64,000 nucleotides of DNA from Xenophilus aerolatus. GTDB lineage: Bacteria > Pseudomonadota > Gammaproteobacteria > Burkholderiales > Burkholderiaceae_C. The DNA is taken from assembly GCA_029968055.1 (NCBI GenBank), contig JASCNX010000001.1:248001-312000 (forward strand), written 5' to 3'. The notes below the pieces were generated by a model that saw nothing but the letters and a program-made list of their open reading frames with translations, did no database searches and was not told the DNA's origin. Below, in pieces: positions 51,366-59,561 of this stretch (the first letter of the stretch is position 1; every line of letters begins with the position of its first letter). The position numbers and the translations under genes were made by a program.

Positions 51366-51809
51366 ATGAACCGCAACGACGTGACAGAAAAGATCATCGG
51401 CACCAAGGTGGCCAAGGGCATCCAGTGGGCCGACGTGGCCACGAAGGTCGGCCTGTCCAAGGAGTGGGTCACCGCGGCCTGCCTGGGCCAGATGACGCTC
51501 GACGCCGAGCAGGCCCAGGTGGTCGGCGAGATCTTCGGCCTCGACGCCGAGGAGCAGAAATGGCTGCAGGTGGTGCCGTACAAGGGCTCGCTGCCCACGG
51601 CCGTGCCCACCGACCCGCTGATCTACCGCTGGTACGAGATCGTCAGCGTCTACGGCACCACGATCAAGGAACTGATCCACGAGGAGTTCGGCGACGGGAT
51701 CATGAGCGCCATCGACTTCAAGATGGACATCGTGCGCGAGCCCGACCCCAAGGGCGACCGCGTGAACGTGGTGCTGTCGGGCAAGTTCCTGCCCTACAAG
51801 ACCTACTGA
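51366..51809 (+). CDS. cynS: Cyanate hydratase (cyanase)
   Basis: This 147-residue cyanase converts cyanate and bicarbonate to ammonia and carbon dioxide. All three catalytic residues are present at a constant offset of 8 from E. coli CynS numbering: R88 and E91 in IYRWYEIV and S114 in GDGIMSAIDF. The N-terminal helical domain (NRNDVTEKIIGTKVAKGIQW) forms the decamer interface. It starts after AAGGAG and 39 bases from the ATPase stop, so it is the last gene of the transporter operon. Together these genes let the cell use cyanate as a nitrogen source and detoxify it. Confidence 0.97.
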   Translation: MNRNDVTEKIIGTKVAKGIQWADVATKVGLSKEWVTAACLGQMTLDAEQAQVVGEIFGLDAEEQKWLQVVPYKGSLPTAVPTDPLIYRWYEIVSVYGTTIKELIHEEFGDGIMSAIDFKMDIVREPDPKGDRVNVVLSGKFLPYKTY

Positions 51810-51855
51810 GAAGCCGCGCCGGTGGCCCCGGCCGTCGGTCGGCCGTCGCTGGGCG

Positions 51856-52596
51856 TCAGGCCGTGGCGGCGGGCGCGACGGAGGCGCCTTCGATGCGGTG
51901 CCGCGCCAGCGCGTCGGCCACGAGGCCGCTGGCCTTCATGTCCTCGACGAAGGCCGCCAGGAAGGCCGCCGCTTCGGCACCGCGGCCCGCCGGCAGGCCC
52001 ATCGCCTGCTGGATCACCATGAAGTGGCCGGGCAGCATGCGCAGCGACGCATCGTCGCGCGCCCAGCCTTCGAGCAGCTGGCGGATGCCCGCCGCCACCT
52101 CGACGCCGCCGGCCTTCACCGCTTCGCGGACGGCACCGGCGTTGGGCAGGCGCTCGATGGTGGCGGCCTTCAACTCGCGCGCGAGGAAGAGGTCGTAGGC
52201 GCTGCCCGCACCGACGCCCACGCGCGTGCCGGCGCGGTCGACCTCGGCGTTGTCCTGCAACGCCGAGGCGGCCGGCACGAGGTAGCTGCCTTCGATGAGC
52301 ACGTAGGGCGCGGTGAAGCGCAGGCCTTCGCTGCGCGCCGGGTCGATGGCGAAGAAGCCGACGTCGGCCTGCTCGCCGCGCACCGCCTCGACCGACTGCG
52401 CGGCCTTGTCGAACACCACCAGCTCGACCGGCACGCCCAGGCGTGCGCCGAGCGCACGGGCCAGGTCGACGGAGACGCCGGCCGCTTCGCCGGTGGCGTC
52501 GCGCCCGGCCAGGATGGGATTGCCGAGGTTGATGGAGGCGCGCAGCATGCCGGTCGGCGCGAATGCCTGGAGGAGGGCAGGGGACGGTGCGGTCAT
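51856..52596 (-). CDS. Solute-binding family 3 protein lacking a signal peptide
   Basis: This 246-residue protein has the polar-amino-acid-binding (SBP family 3) fold: GMLRASINLGNPILAGRD, GVSVDLARALGARLGVPVELV, ADVGFFAIDPARSEGLRFTAPYV and GVGAGSAYDLFLARE. No export signal precedes the fold, since the N-terminus is MTAPSPALLQAFAPTG, so it may stay in the cytoplasm. It lies 80 bases downstream of the LuxR-type response regulator on the same strand, and no permease or ATPase gene accompanies it. A ligand-sensing accessory to the two-component system is conceivable. It could also be an exported protein with a mis-set start, but no better upstream start is visible. Confidence 0.8.
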   Translation of the reverse strand: MTAPSPALLQAFAPTGMLRASINLGNPILAGRDATGEAAGVSVDLARALGARLGVPVELVVFDKAAQSVEAVRGEQADVGFFAIDPARSEGLRFTAPYVLIEGSYLVPAASALQDNAEVDRAGTRVGVGAGSAYDLFLARELKAATIERLPNAGAVREAVKAGGVEVAAGIRQLLEGWARDDASLRMLPGHFMVIQQAMGLPAGRGAEAAAFLAAFVEDMKASGLVADALARHRIEGASVAPAATA

Positions 52597-52676
52597 GGTG
52601 CGGTGGCAAGGACGAAGGTGCGGGCCAGTGTACGGCTCAAGCCCTGCGCGTTCGCCCGTCCAGGCGGCCGTCTGCG

Positions 52677-53573
52677 TCAGTCGAGGTGGCCACTGGCCAG
52701 TGCCGCGGCCGCGGCACGCGTCTCCACACCCAGCTTCTCGAAGATGTGCTCAAGGTGCTTGTTCACCGTGCGCGGGCTCATGCCCAGGATCTCGGCGATG
52801 TCGCGGTTGGTCTTGCCCTTGGCCAGCCAGGACAGCACCTCGGTCTCGCGCGGCGTGAGCGCCGCTTCGCCCAGGCGAGAGGCGCCGCTGGGCCCGCGGT
52901 CCTGGGCCAGCAGGAGCATGGTCTCGCCCAGGGTCGCGGTGCCGAGGTTGCGGGCCGACAGGCGCTGGCCCGTGGCGGTGGTCAGCCGCTCGGTTCCGCC
53001 CTGCAGCACCGGCGCGAGGGCGGGCGGCAGGTGGCCGGGCAGCGCGGCCTGCGGCAGGCCCTGCAGCCAGGCGGCGGCCTGCGGCGACAGCCAGGCGATG
53101 CGGCCCTGCGCATCGACGAAGACCACGCCCATGCCCGCCACGTCGACCGCGTCGCGCGCCATGCGGGTGATTCGCGCGTTGCGCGTGTGGGTGTGCAGGC
53201 GGGCCAGCACCTCCTGCGCACGGATGGGCTTGACCACGTAGTCCACGCCGCCCGACTCGAAGCCTTCCACCACGTGCGGCGTTTCGGACAGGCCGGTCAT
53301 GAACAGCACTGGGATGTGGGCCAGCGCTGCATTGGCCTTGATGCGCCGGCAGGTGTCGAAGCCCGAGAGGCCGGGCAGCATGCCGTCGAGCAGGATGGCA
53401 TCGGGCACGACCAGTTCCAGCCGCTCCAGCGCGCTCTCGCCGTCGCCGGCCACCAGCACCGTGTAGCCGCTGGATTCGAGCGTGTCGCACAGCATGCCCA
53501 GGCTGCTGGGCGCATCGTCCACCACGAGGACGACCGGGCGTTCGGCGTCAGAGGTCGAGGGCGACAGCGTCAT
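52677..53573 (-). CDS. Response regulator, REC-PAS-like-LuxR
   Basis: This 298-residue regulator has a receiver (residues about 14-130; VVDD pocket, phosphoacceptor D63 in AILLDGMLPG, conserved Lys in VVKPIRA). The middle segment (about 135-215, GMGVVFVDAQGRIAWLSPQA) looks like a PAS domain, and the C-terminus is a LuxR-type helix-turn-helix (LTPRETEVLSWLAKGKTNRDIAEILGMSPRTVNKHL). It overlaps the kinase gene upstream by 26 bases, so it is surely its partner. The PAS-like insert suggests a second input. It probably controls the divergent urt-fmd operon. Confidence 0.9.
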   Translation of the reverse strand: MTLSPSTSDAERPVVLVVDDAPSSLGMLCDTLESSGYTVLVAGDGESALERLELVVPDAILLDGMLPGLSGFDTCRRIKANAALAHIPVLFMTGLSETPHVVEGFESGGVDYVVKPIRAQEVLARLHTHTRNARITRMARDAVDVAGMGVVFVDAQGRIAWLSPQAAAWLQGLPQAALPGHLPPALAPVLQGGTERLTTATGQRLSARNLGTATLGETMLLLAQDRGPSGASRLGEAALTPRETEVLSWLAKGKTNRDIAEILGMSPRTVNKHLEHIFEKLGVETRAAAAALASGHLD

Positions 53574-56500
53574 CGGCGATCACTTTCCTGAGTTGGTCGA
53601 GTTCGAAGCGCGACACCAGGCCGCGCAGTTGCGTGCAGGCCGCGGCCAGGTCGGGCCGCTCGGCCGCGATGCGGTCCAGCGCCTGCTGCAGCCCGCGCAC
53701 GTGGCCGATCTGCGCCAGGTGCAGCAGCTCGGCGCGGGCGTCTTCGGGCAGCGCGATGGTGCCAGGCGTCGGCGGCGCGTCCATGCGCACTGCGGGCGCC
53801 GGCGTGTGCACCAGCCATTCGAGGCCCAGGTGCCGCTCGAGCGCGGCGATGAGTTCGGACTCGATCACCGGCTTGCCCACGAAGCCCTGGCAGCCGGCCT
53901 CGCGCAGCCGGTCGGCCTGGTTCTCGAACACGTTGGCCGAGACGATGATGATCGGCACTTGGTCGAAGCCCGCGGCGCGCACGTGGCGGGCCGTGTCCCA
54001 GCCGTCCATGTCGTCCATGCTCAGGTCCAGCAGGATGGCCGAGGGCTGGTGGTCGCGCAGGCTGTCCAGGCACTCGGTGCCGCTGGCAGCCTCGCGCACG
54101 TCGAAGCCCAGGGGCATGAGCAGGCCGGCCAGCATCTGGCGCTGCACCGGCTGGTCGTCCACCACCAGCAGCGTGCGGCGCGGGCCGAAGTAGCCCGAGA
54201 TCGGCCGCTGCGGCTCGGCCTGCGGGCCGGGGTCGGCCACCTCGCGCAGGTAGATGCGCACGCTGAAGGTGCTGCCCCGGCTGGAGCTGTCGGCCAGCGC
54301 CAGCTCGCCGCCCATCAGCGAGGTGAGCAGGCCGGTGATCGTCAGGCCCAGGCCGGTGCCCGGCTCGCCCGCGCGCCGGCCGACGCTGCCGCGCTCGAAG
54401 GGCAGGAAGATGCGCTGGCGGTCCTGCGGCGCGACGCCAGGGCCGGTGTCGATGACGTCGAAGCGCAGCACCTCGCGCCGCGCGTCCACCTGCAGCGTGA
54501 CGGTGCCGGCCTCGGTGAAGCGCACCGCGTTGGCCAGCAGGTTGATGAGGATCTGCCGCAGGCGCTTGGCGTCGGCCTGCACCCAGTCCGGCAGCCGGCC
54601 CAGGTGGGTGTAGACGAAGGCCAGGCCCTTGTTCTCGGCCTGCGGCCGCACCATGCGCACCAGCTCGTCGAGGAAGGCCGGCAGCGCCAGCGGCGCCGGC
54701 TCCAGCTGCAGGCGGCCGGCCTCGATGCGCGCCAGGTCGAGCAGCCCGTCGATCAGGCCCAGCATGTGCTCGCCGCTGCGGTGGATGGTCTGCACCGCGC
54801 CGTGCACCGAGGCCGGCGTGGCGGCGGCCGGCTCCGACTTGAGCAGGATCTGCGAGTAGCCCAGGATGCTGTTGAGCGGCGTGCGCAGCTCGTGCGTCAT
54901 GCCGGCCACGTAGCGCGTCTTGGCCTGGTTGGCTGCCTCGGCCGCCTCCTTGGCGGCCTGCAGCGCGGCGTCGGTGCGCTGGTGGGCCTCGATCTCCACC
55001 GTCAGCAGGTGGTTGTGGCGGTTGGATTCCTCCTGCGCCATGTGGCGGCTCTCGCTGCCCAGCACCACCCACCAGGCCGCCACCGCCGCCACCAGCGACA
55101 GCAGCGCGAAGACCTTGAGGAAGGGCGTGCGCAGCGCCTCGTGCGGCATGCCGCCGGTGCCGATCAGCTCCTGCGCGTAGACGATGCCCATGATGGTGGC
55201 CAGCAGCGCGACCAGCGAGAAGGCCACCACCAGGTAGTGGGCCACGCGGAAGTTCAGGCGCGCCGACAGCCGGGCCGGCAGCAGCGCCTGCAGCCAGCCG
55301 CTGATCTGCTCGGCGGCGCGCGAGTCGGTCTTGCAGCGGTCGTGGCAGCGCGACTCCAGCGTGCAGCACAGCGAGCAGATCGGCGCGCTGTAGGCCGGGC
55401 AGAAGGCCATGTCCTCGGACTCGAAGCGGTTGTCGCACACATGGCAGGTCACGCTCTGGCCGGGGGTCCAGTGCTGCAGGTCCTGCCGCGCCAGGTAGTA
55501 GCGCCCGCGCGTGCGCCAGGCCAGCAGCGGCGAGACCACCAGCGCGGTGGCCAGCGCGATGAAGGGCGAGAAGGCGGCGGCCCATTGCCCCAGAACCCCC
55601 GCATAGGCCACCATCGCCAGTCCGGCCGCCACCAACGTGGCCACCAGGCCGACCGGGTTGATGTCGTACAGGTGCGCCCGCTTGAACTCGATCACCTTCG
55701 GGCTGAAGCCCAGCGGCTTGTTGATGACCAGGTCGGCCACCAGCGCGCCGACCCAGGCGATGGCGATGTTGCTGTACAGCCCCAGCACCTTCTCCAGCGC
55801 GCCGAAGACGCCCAGCGTCATCAGCAGCACGGCGATCAGCACGTTGAAGACCAGCCACACCACGCGCCCCGGGTGGCTGTGCGTCAGGCGGGCGAAGAAG
55901 TTGGACCAGGCCAGCGAGCCCGCGTAGGCGTTGGTCAGGTTGATCTTCATCTGCGATACGACCACGAAGAGCGTCGTCACCGCCATGACCGTGGCCGGGT
56001 CCTGCAGCACGTAGGCGAAGCCGGCCAGGTACATGCGGGTGGGCTCCACCGCGTGCTCGGCCGGGATCTCGTGCTGCAGCGCGAGGAAGGCCAGGAAGGC
56101 GCCGCCCAGCATCTTGAGCATGCCCGGCACGATCCAGCCCGGCCCGGCGATGAGCACCGCGGCCCACCAGCGGCCGCGGTTGGCGGCCGTCTTCTCGGGC
56201 AGGAAGCGCAGGTAGTCGACCTGCTCGCCGATCTGCACCACCAGCGCGAAGGCCACGGTGGCGCCGGCGCCGAACATCAGCGGGTCGAAGCCGCTGCTGC
56301 CCGACACGCGCCCCACGAGGCTGGTGAAGTCGGCGTACAGCTGCGGGTTCTTCGCCAGCACCGCGAGGAAGGGCAGGAAGAACAGCACGATCCAGATCGG
56401 CTGGCTCCACAGCTGCAGCCCCGAGATCAGCGTGATGCCGCGCATCACCAGCGGGATGATGACGAGCGAGGAGGCCAGGTACAGCACCGGCAGCGGCCAG

Positions 56501-56943
56501 TTCAGGTACATCTGCAGCGCCAGCGCGAGGATGGCCGCCTCCAGCGCGAAGAAGATGAAGGTGAAGCTCGCGTAAATCAACGAGGTGATGGTCGAGCCCA
56601 GGTAGCCGAAGCCGGCGCCGCGGGTGAGCAGGTCCATGTCGACGCCGTGCCGCGCCGCGTAGTACGAGATCGGCAGGCCGGTGAGGAAGGTGATCAGGCC
56701 CACGACCAGGATGGCCCACACCGCGTTCGAGAAGCCGTACGACAGCGCGATGGCGCCGCCGATCGCCTCAAGCGCCAGGAAGGAGGTGGCGCCGAAGGCG
56801 GCGTTGGCCACGCGGAACTCCGACCACTTGCGAAAGCTGCGCGGCGTGTAGCGCAGGGCGTAGTCCTCCAGCGTCTCGTTCGCGACCCAGGTGTTGTAGT
56901 CGCGCCGGATGCGAAAGATCTTCTGGCCGGAGAGGGGTTGCAT
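53548..56943 (-). CDS. NCS1 transporter-hybrid histidine kinase fusion
   Basis: This 1131-residue protein joins a transporter to a sensor kinase. Residues 1-475 form a full NCS1 (cytosine/purine permease-like) membrane domain. Residues 500-537 hold eight cysteines (C500, C503, C515, C523, C526, C527, C533, C537), a likely metal-binding module. Two more membrane helices (about 568-590, 608-628) and a coiled coil lead to HisKA (H684 in GMTHELRTPL), HATPase (ILINLLANAVRFT, GTGLGLTIT) and a receiver (D973 in ILLDLSMDD). The C-terminal 80 residues are helical. The ATG at 56943 begins the NCS1 domain. It is divergent from urtA, which suggests that it senses urea, an amide or a nucleobase. Confidence 0.92.
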   Translation of the reverse strand: MQPLSGQKIFRIRRDYNTWVANETLEDYALRYTPRSFRKWSEFRVANAAFGATSFLALEAIGGAIALSYGFSNAVWAILVVGLITFLTGLPISYYAARHGVDMDLLTRGAGFGYLGSTITSLIYASFTFIFFALEAAILALALQMYLNWPLPVLYLASSLVIIPLVMRGITLISGLQLWSQPIWIVLFFLPFLAVLAKNPQLYADFTSLVGRVSGSSGFDPLMFGAGATVAFALVVQIGEQVDYLRFLPEKTAANRGRWWAAVLIAGPGWIVPGMLKMLGGAFLAFLALQHEIPAEHAVEPTRMYLAGFAYVLQDPATVMAVTTLFVVVSQMKINLTNAYAGSLAWSNFFARLTHSHPGRVVWLVFNVLIAVLLMTLGVFGALEKVLGLYSNIAIAWVGALVADLVINKPLGFSPKVIEFKRAHLYDINPVGLVATLVAAGLAMVAYAGVLGQWAAAFSPFIALATALVVSPLLAWRTRGRYYLARQDLQHWTPGQSVTCHVCDNRFESEDMAFCPAYSAPICSLCCTLESRCHDRCKTDSRAAEQISGWLQALLPARLSARLNFRVAHYLVVAFSLVALLATIMGIVYAQELIGTGGMPHEALRTPFLKVFALLSLVAAVAAWWVVLGSESRHMAQEESNRHNHLLTVEIEAHQRTDAALQAAKEAAEAANQAKTRYVAGMTHELRTPLNSILGYSQILLKSEPAAATPASVHGAVQTIHRSGEHMLGLIDGLLDLARIEAGRLQLEPAPLALPAFLDELVRMVRPQAENKGLAFVYTHLGRLPDWVQADAKRLRQILINLLANAVRFTEAGTVTLQVDARREVLRFDVIDTGPGVAPQDRQRIFLPFERGSVGRRAGEPGTGLGLTITGLLTSLMGGELALADSSSRGSTFSVRIYLREVADPGPQAEPQRPISGYFGPRRTLLVVDDQPVQRQMLAGLLMPLGFDVREAASGTECLDSLRDHQPSAILLDLSMDDMDGWDTARHVRAAGFDQVPIIIVSANVFENQADRLREAGCQGFVGKPVIESELIAALERHLGLEWLVHTPAPAVRMDAPPTPGTIALPEDARAELLHLAQIGHVRGLQQALDRIAAERPDLAAACTQLRGLVSRFELDQLRKVIADDAVALDL

Positions 56944-57059
56944 CGAAGGGTCTCGCGAAAGCGGGGCAGGCGAGCCGTCTTGCAAGAAGCGATCCGCGGG
57001 GCGGGCGCAGACACCGCAGCACGCCCGCGCAGTCTGCCGCCGCGGCCGGCGCATGCCGC

Positions 57060-57075
57060 TACGTTGAATGACGTA
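57060..57075. promoter_or_regulatory. Palindrome TACGT-N6-ACGTA
   Basis: TACGT (57060-57064) and ACGTA (57071-57075) form a palindrome in the region between the kinase fusion and urtA, 26 bases from the GTAGGG motif start. It may be a second regulator half of the shared control region. Confidence 0.45.
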
Positions 57076-57085
57076 TTCGCCGTGC

Positions 57086-57102
57086 GTAGGGCCGTTCCTA
57101 CA
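57086..57102. promoter_or_regulatory. Motif GTAGGG-N6-CTACA upstream of urtA
   Basis: GTAGGGCCGTTCCTACA matches the core of the inverted repeat upstream of the cyanate operon (48100-48116) in all 11 defined positions, with the same spacing. It lies 85 bases before the urtA ATG. A LuxR-type response regulator encoded in this window is the likely ligand. Confidence 0.6.
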
Positions 57103-57135
57103 GTGGCGGCCATGGTGCTTCGCGGCACCTCCCGC

Positions 57136-57152
57136 TGCACCCCGATGGTGCG
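57136..57152. promoter_or_regulatory. NtrC-like site upstream of urtA
   Basis: TGCACC-N5-GGTGCG (57136-57152) matches the NtrC consensus TGCACC-N5-GGTGCA at 11 of 12 positions. It lies 35 bases before the urtA ATG. A fitting sigma54 promoter is not obvious downstream, so NtrC may act on the divergent kinase gene, or the match may be chance in GC-rich DNA. Confidence 0.4.
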
Positions 57153-57187
57153 GCGAGGCCCCTTCGCCACTCAACCTGGAGCCTTCG

Positions 57188-58450
57188 ATGTCCCGACCCC
57201 AAGATCCTTCCGACGTCCTCGCCCTGCGCCGCCGCCGGCTGCTGCAGGGCGCGGCGGCCCTGCCCGTGATGGGCCTGGGCGGCCTCGCCTTCGGCCAGAC
57301 GCCGCCGACCGCCAAGGTCAACACCACCAAGCTGGCGGTGACCGACACGGAAGTGACGGTGGGCCAGCTGCATTCGTCCTCGGGCACCATGGCCATCTCG
57401 GAGACCGGCTCGATCCAGGCCGAGCAGCTCGCGATCGACCAGATCAACGCCATGGGCGGCATCCTGGGCCGAAAGATCAAGGTCATCAAGGAGGACGGCG
57501 CCTCCGACTGGCCCACCTTCGCCGAGAAGAGCAAGAAGCTGCTGGTCAACGACAAGGTGGCCTGCGTCTTCGGCTGCTGGACCAGCGCCTCGCGCAAGGC
57601 GGTGCTGCCGGTCTTCGAGAAGGAGAACGGCCTGCTGTACTACCCCACCTTCTACGAGGGCCTGGAGCAGAGCAAGAACGTGATCTACACGGGCCAGGAG
57701 GCCACGCAGCAGATCATCTACGGCCTGGACTGGGGCGCGAAGGAGAAGAAGGCGAAGACCTTCTTCCTGGTGGGCTCCGACTACATCTGGCCGCGCACCT
57801 CGATGAAGATCGCGCGCAAGCACATCGAGACGGTGGGCAAGCTCGGCAGCGTGAAGGGCGAGGAGTACTACCCGCTGGGCCACACCAACTTCAATTCGCT
57901 GATCAACAAGATCAAGGTCGCCAAGCCCGACTGCATCTTCGCGGCGGTGGTGGGCGGCTCCAACGTGGCCTTCTACAAGCAGCTCAAGGCCGCCGGCATC
58001 ACCGGCGACAAGCAGTTCCTGCTGACGCTGTCGGTCACCGAGGACGAGATGACCGGCGTGGGCGGCGAGAACTTCGCCGGCTTCTACTCGTCGATGAAGT
58101 ACTTCCAGACGCTGCAGAACGACAACAACAAGAAGTTCGTCGAGGCCTTCAAGGCCAAGTACGGCAAGGACGCCGTGATCGGCGACGTGACGCAGGCCGG
58201 CTACCTGGGCCCCTGGCTGTGGAAGGCCGCGGTGGAGAAGGCCGGCAGCTTCGACGTCGACAAGGTGGTGGCCGCCTCGCCCGGCATCGAACTGAAGACC
58301 GCGCCCGAGGGCTACGTGAAGCTGGACGCCAACCACCACCTGTGGAGCAAGTCGCGCATCGCGCAGGGCCAGCCCGACGGCACCTTCAAGGTGGTGGCCG
58401 AGTCGCCGGACCTGATCAAGCCCGATCCGTTCCCCAAGGGTTATCAGTAA
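57188..58450 (+). CDS. urtA: Urea/short-chain amide ABC substrate-binding protein
   Basis: This 420-residue periplasmic binding protein has a Tat signal (RRRRLLQGAAALPVMG, residues 14-29) and the UrtA signature VGQLHSSSGTMAISETGSIQAE, with AIDQINAMGGILGRKIKV. The family binds urea; the homologous FmdD of methylotrophs serves formamide and other short amides. With fmdA and fmdB downstream, amides are as likely as urea here. It is the first gene of a seven-gene operon and is divergent from the transporter-kinase fusion. A hairpin-rich gap of 171 bases separates it from urtB. Confidence 0.93.
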   Translation: MSRPQDPSDVLALRRRRLLQGAAALPVMGLGGLAFGQTPPTAKVNTTKLAVTDTEVTVGQLHSSSGTMAISETGSIQAEQLAIDQINAMGGILGRKIKVIKEDGASDWPTFAEKSKKLLVNDKVACVFGCWTSASRKAVLPVFEKENGLLYYPTFYEGLEQSKNVIYTGQEATQQIIYGLDWGAKEKKAKTFFLVGSDYIWPRTSMKIARKHIETVGKLGSVKGEEYYPLGHTNFNSLINKIKVAKPDCIFAAVVGGSNVAFYKQLKAAGITGDKQFLLTLSVTEDEMTGVGGENFAGFYSSMKYFQTLQNDNNKKFVEAFKAKYGKDAVIGDVTQAGYLGPWLWKAAVEKAGSFDVDKVVAASPGIELKTAPEGYVKLDANHHLWSKSRIAQGQPDGTFKVVAESPDLIKPDPFPKGYQ

Positions 58451-58621
58451 GCCCACCCCCGTTTGGCTCGCCTCGCGGCGAGCCGATACCCCCTCAAGGG
58501 GGCACACCCTACGGCCCGGCAAAGCCGGTTCCGTGGGTGTCCCCGGGCGGGCCTCGCTGCGCTGGCCGCGGTCGAGGCGCTGGCTCCCGCTTCCTCCGGC
58601 TCGCGTTCTGAAAGCTGATCC
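58451..58621. repeat. Hairpin/REP-like cluster between urtA and urtB
   Basis: Several inverted repeats lie close together: GGCTCGCC/GGCGAGCC (58465-58472, 58477-58484, loop TCGC), CCCCC-TCAA-GGGGG (58489-58502) and an imperfect CACACCC / GGGTGT palindrome around GGCCCGGCAAAGCCGG. The CTCAAGGGGGC and CCGGCAAAGCCGG pieces resemble an interspersed element of Comamonadaceae. Such hairpins after a binding-protein gene can stabilise its mRNA or attenuate downstream transcription. Confidence 0.6.
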
Positions 58622-59536
58622 ATGACCCTCTCCGACATGCTCAACATCGGCCTCATGCAGGGCTTCGCGGGGCTTTCGCTCTTCGCGGTGCTGCTGCTGA
58701 TGGGCCTGGGCCTGGCGATCATCTTCGGCCAGATGGGCGTCATCAACATGGCGCATGGCGAGTTCATGGCCATCGGGGCGTACACCGTGTACATGTCGGC
58801 CCTGTTCACCGAGCGCACGGCGCCGGGGGCCATGGCGTACTACTTTCCCGTTGCCATCGTGCTGGGCTTCGGCGTGGCCTTCGCGCTGGGCTGGCTCATG
58901 GAATGGGCGCTGATCCGCCACCTGTACAGCCGGCCGCTCGACACGCTGCTGGCCACCTGGGGCGTGAGCCTGGGGCTGCAGCAGTGCTTCCGCACCTTCA
59001 TCAATCCCAAGGAAGTGAGCCCGACGCTGCCCGAGTGGCTGATGGGCTCGTGGACGCCCATGGAGGGCGTCGACATCCCGATCAACGGCCTGTTCGTGCT
59101 CGGCCTCACGGCCGTGGTGACCGTCGGCGTGCTGATCGCCCTGCACAAGAGCCGCTGGGGCCTGCGGGTGCGCGCCACCGTGGCCAACCGCACCATGGCC
59201 AACGCCACCGGCATCGACACCAGGAAGACCGACCGCCTGACCTTCGCCATGGGCTGCGGCATCGCCGGCGTGGCGGGCGCGGCCTTCACCACCATCGGCT
59301 CCACCGGGCCGACCTCGGGGCAGCTGTACATCGTCGATTCCTTCCTGGTCGTCACCTTCGGCGGCGCCGCCAGCCTGCTGGGCACCGTGGTCTCGGCCTT
59401 CGGCATCGCCCAGACGCAGTCGATCTCGGAATTCTTCATGACCGGCTCGATGGCCAAGGTGCTGACGCTCTCGCTGATCGTGCTGATCCTGATGATGCGG
59501 CCGCAAGGCCTGTTCGCCTCCAAGGTCCGCCGCTGA
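58622..59536 (+). CDS. urtB: Urea ABC transporter permease UrtB
   Basis: This 304-residue LivH-type permease has many membrane segments and the block IFGQMGVINMAHGEFMAIGAYT, characteristic of UrtB. Conserved HKSRWGLRVRATVANRTMANATGIDTRK follows, and near the end SFLVVTFGGAASLLGTVVSAFG. It pairs with UrtC to form the membrane channel of the urea/amide importer. The gap to urtC is 25 bases. It is the short form, without the extra periplasmic domain seen in some UrtB proteins. Confidence 0.94.
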   Translation: MTLSDMLNIGLMQGFAGLSLFAVLLLMGLGLAIIFGQMGVINMAHGEFMAIGAYTVYMSALFTERTAPGAMAYYFPVAIVLGFGVAFALGWLMEWALIRHLYSRPLDTLLATWGVSLGLQQCFRTFINPKEVSPTLPEWLMGSWTPMEGVDIPINGLFVLGLTAVVTVGVLIALHKSRWGLRVRATVANRTMANATGIDTRKTDRLTFAMGCGIAGVAGAAFTTIGSTGPTSGQLYIVDSFLVVTFGGAASLLGTVVSAFGIAQTQSISEFFMTGSMAKVLTLSLIVLILMMRPQGLFASKVRR

Positions 59537-59561
59537 TTCCACTTCCTCCCGAAACGACGCC

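Noticed and set aside
51803-52609. Alternative 268-codon frame overlapping the signal-less binding protein
   Set aside because: Arg/Gly/Ala-rich shadow frame; the 246-residue frame has the binding-protein motifs.
53482-58611. A 1709-codon open frame antisense to the kinase fusion and running into urtA
   Set aside because: Product is low-complexity (Arg/His/Gly/Gln-rich) with no domains; it arises from high GC at third positions of the real genes, which have clear motifs.
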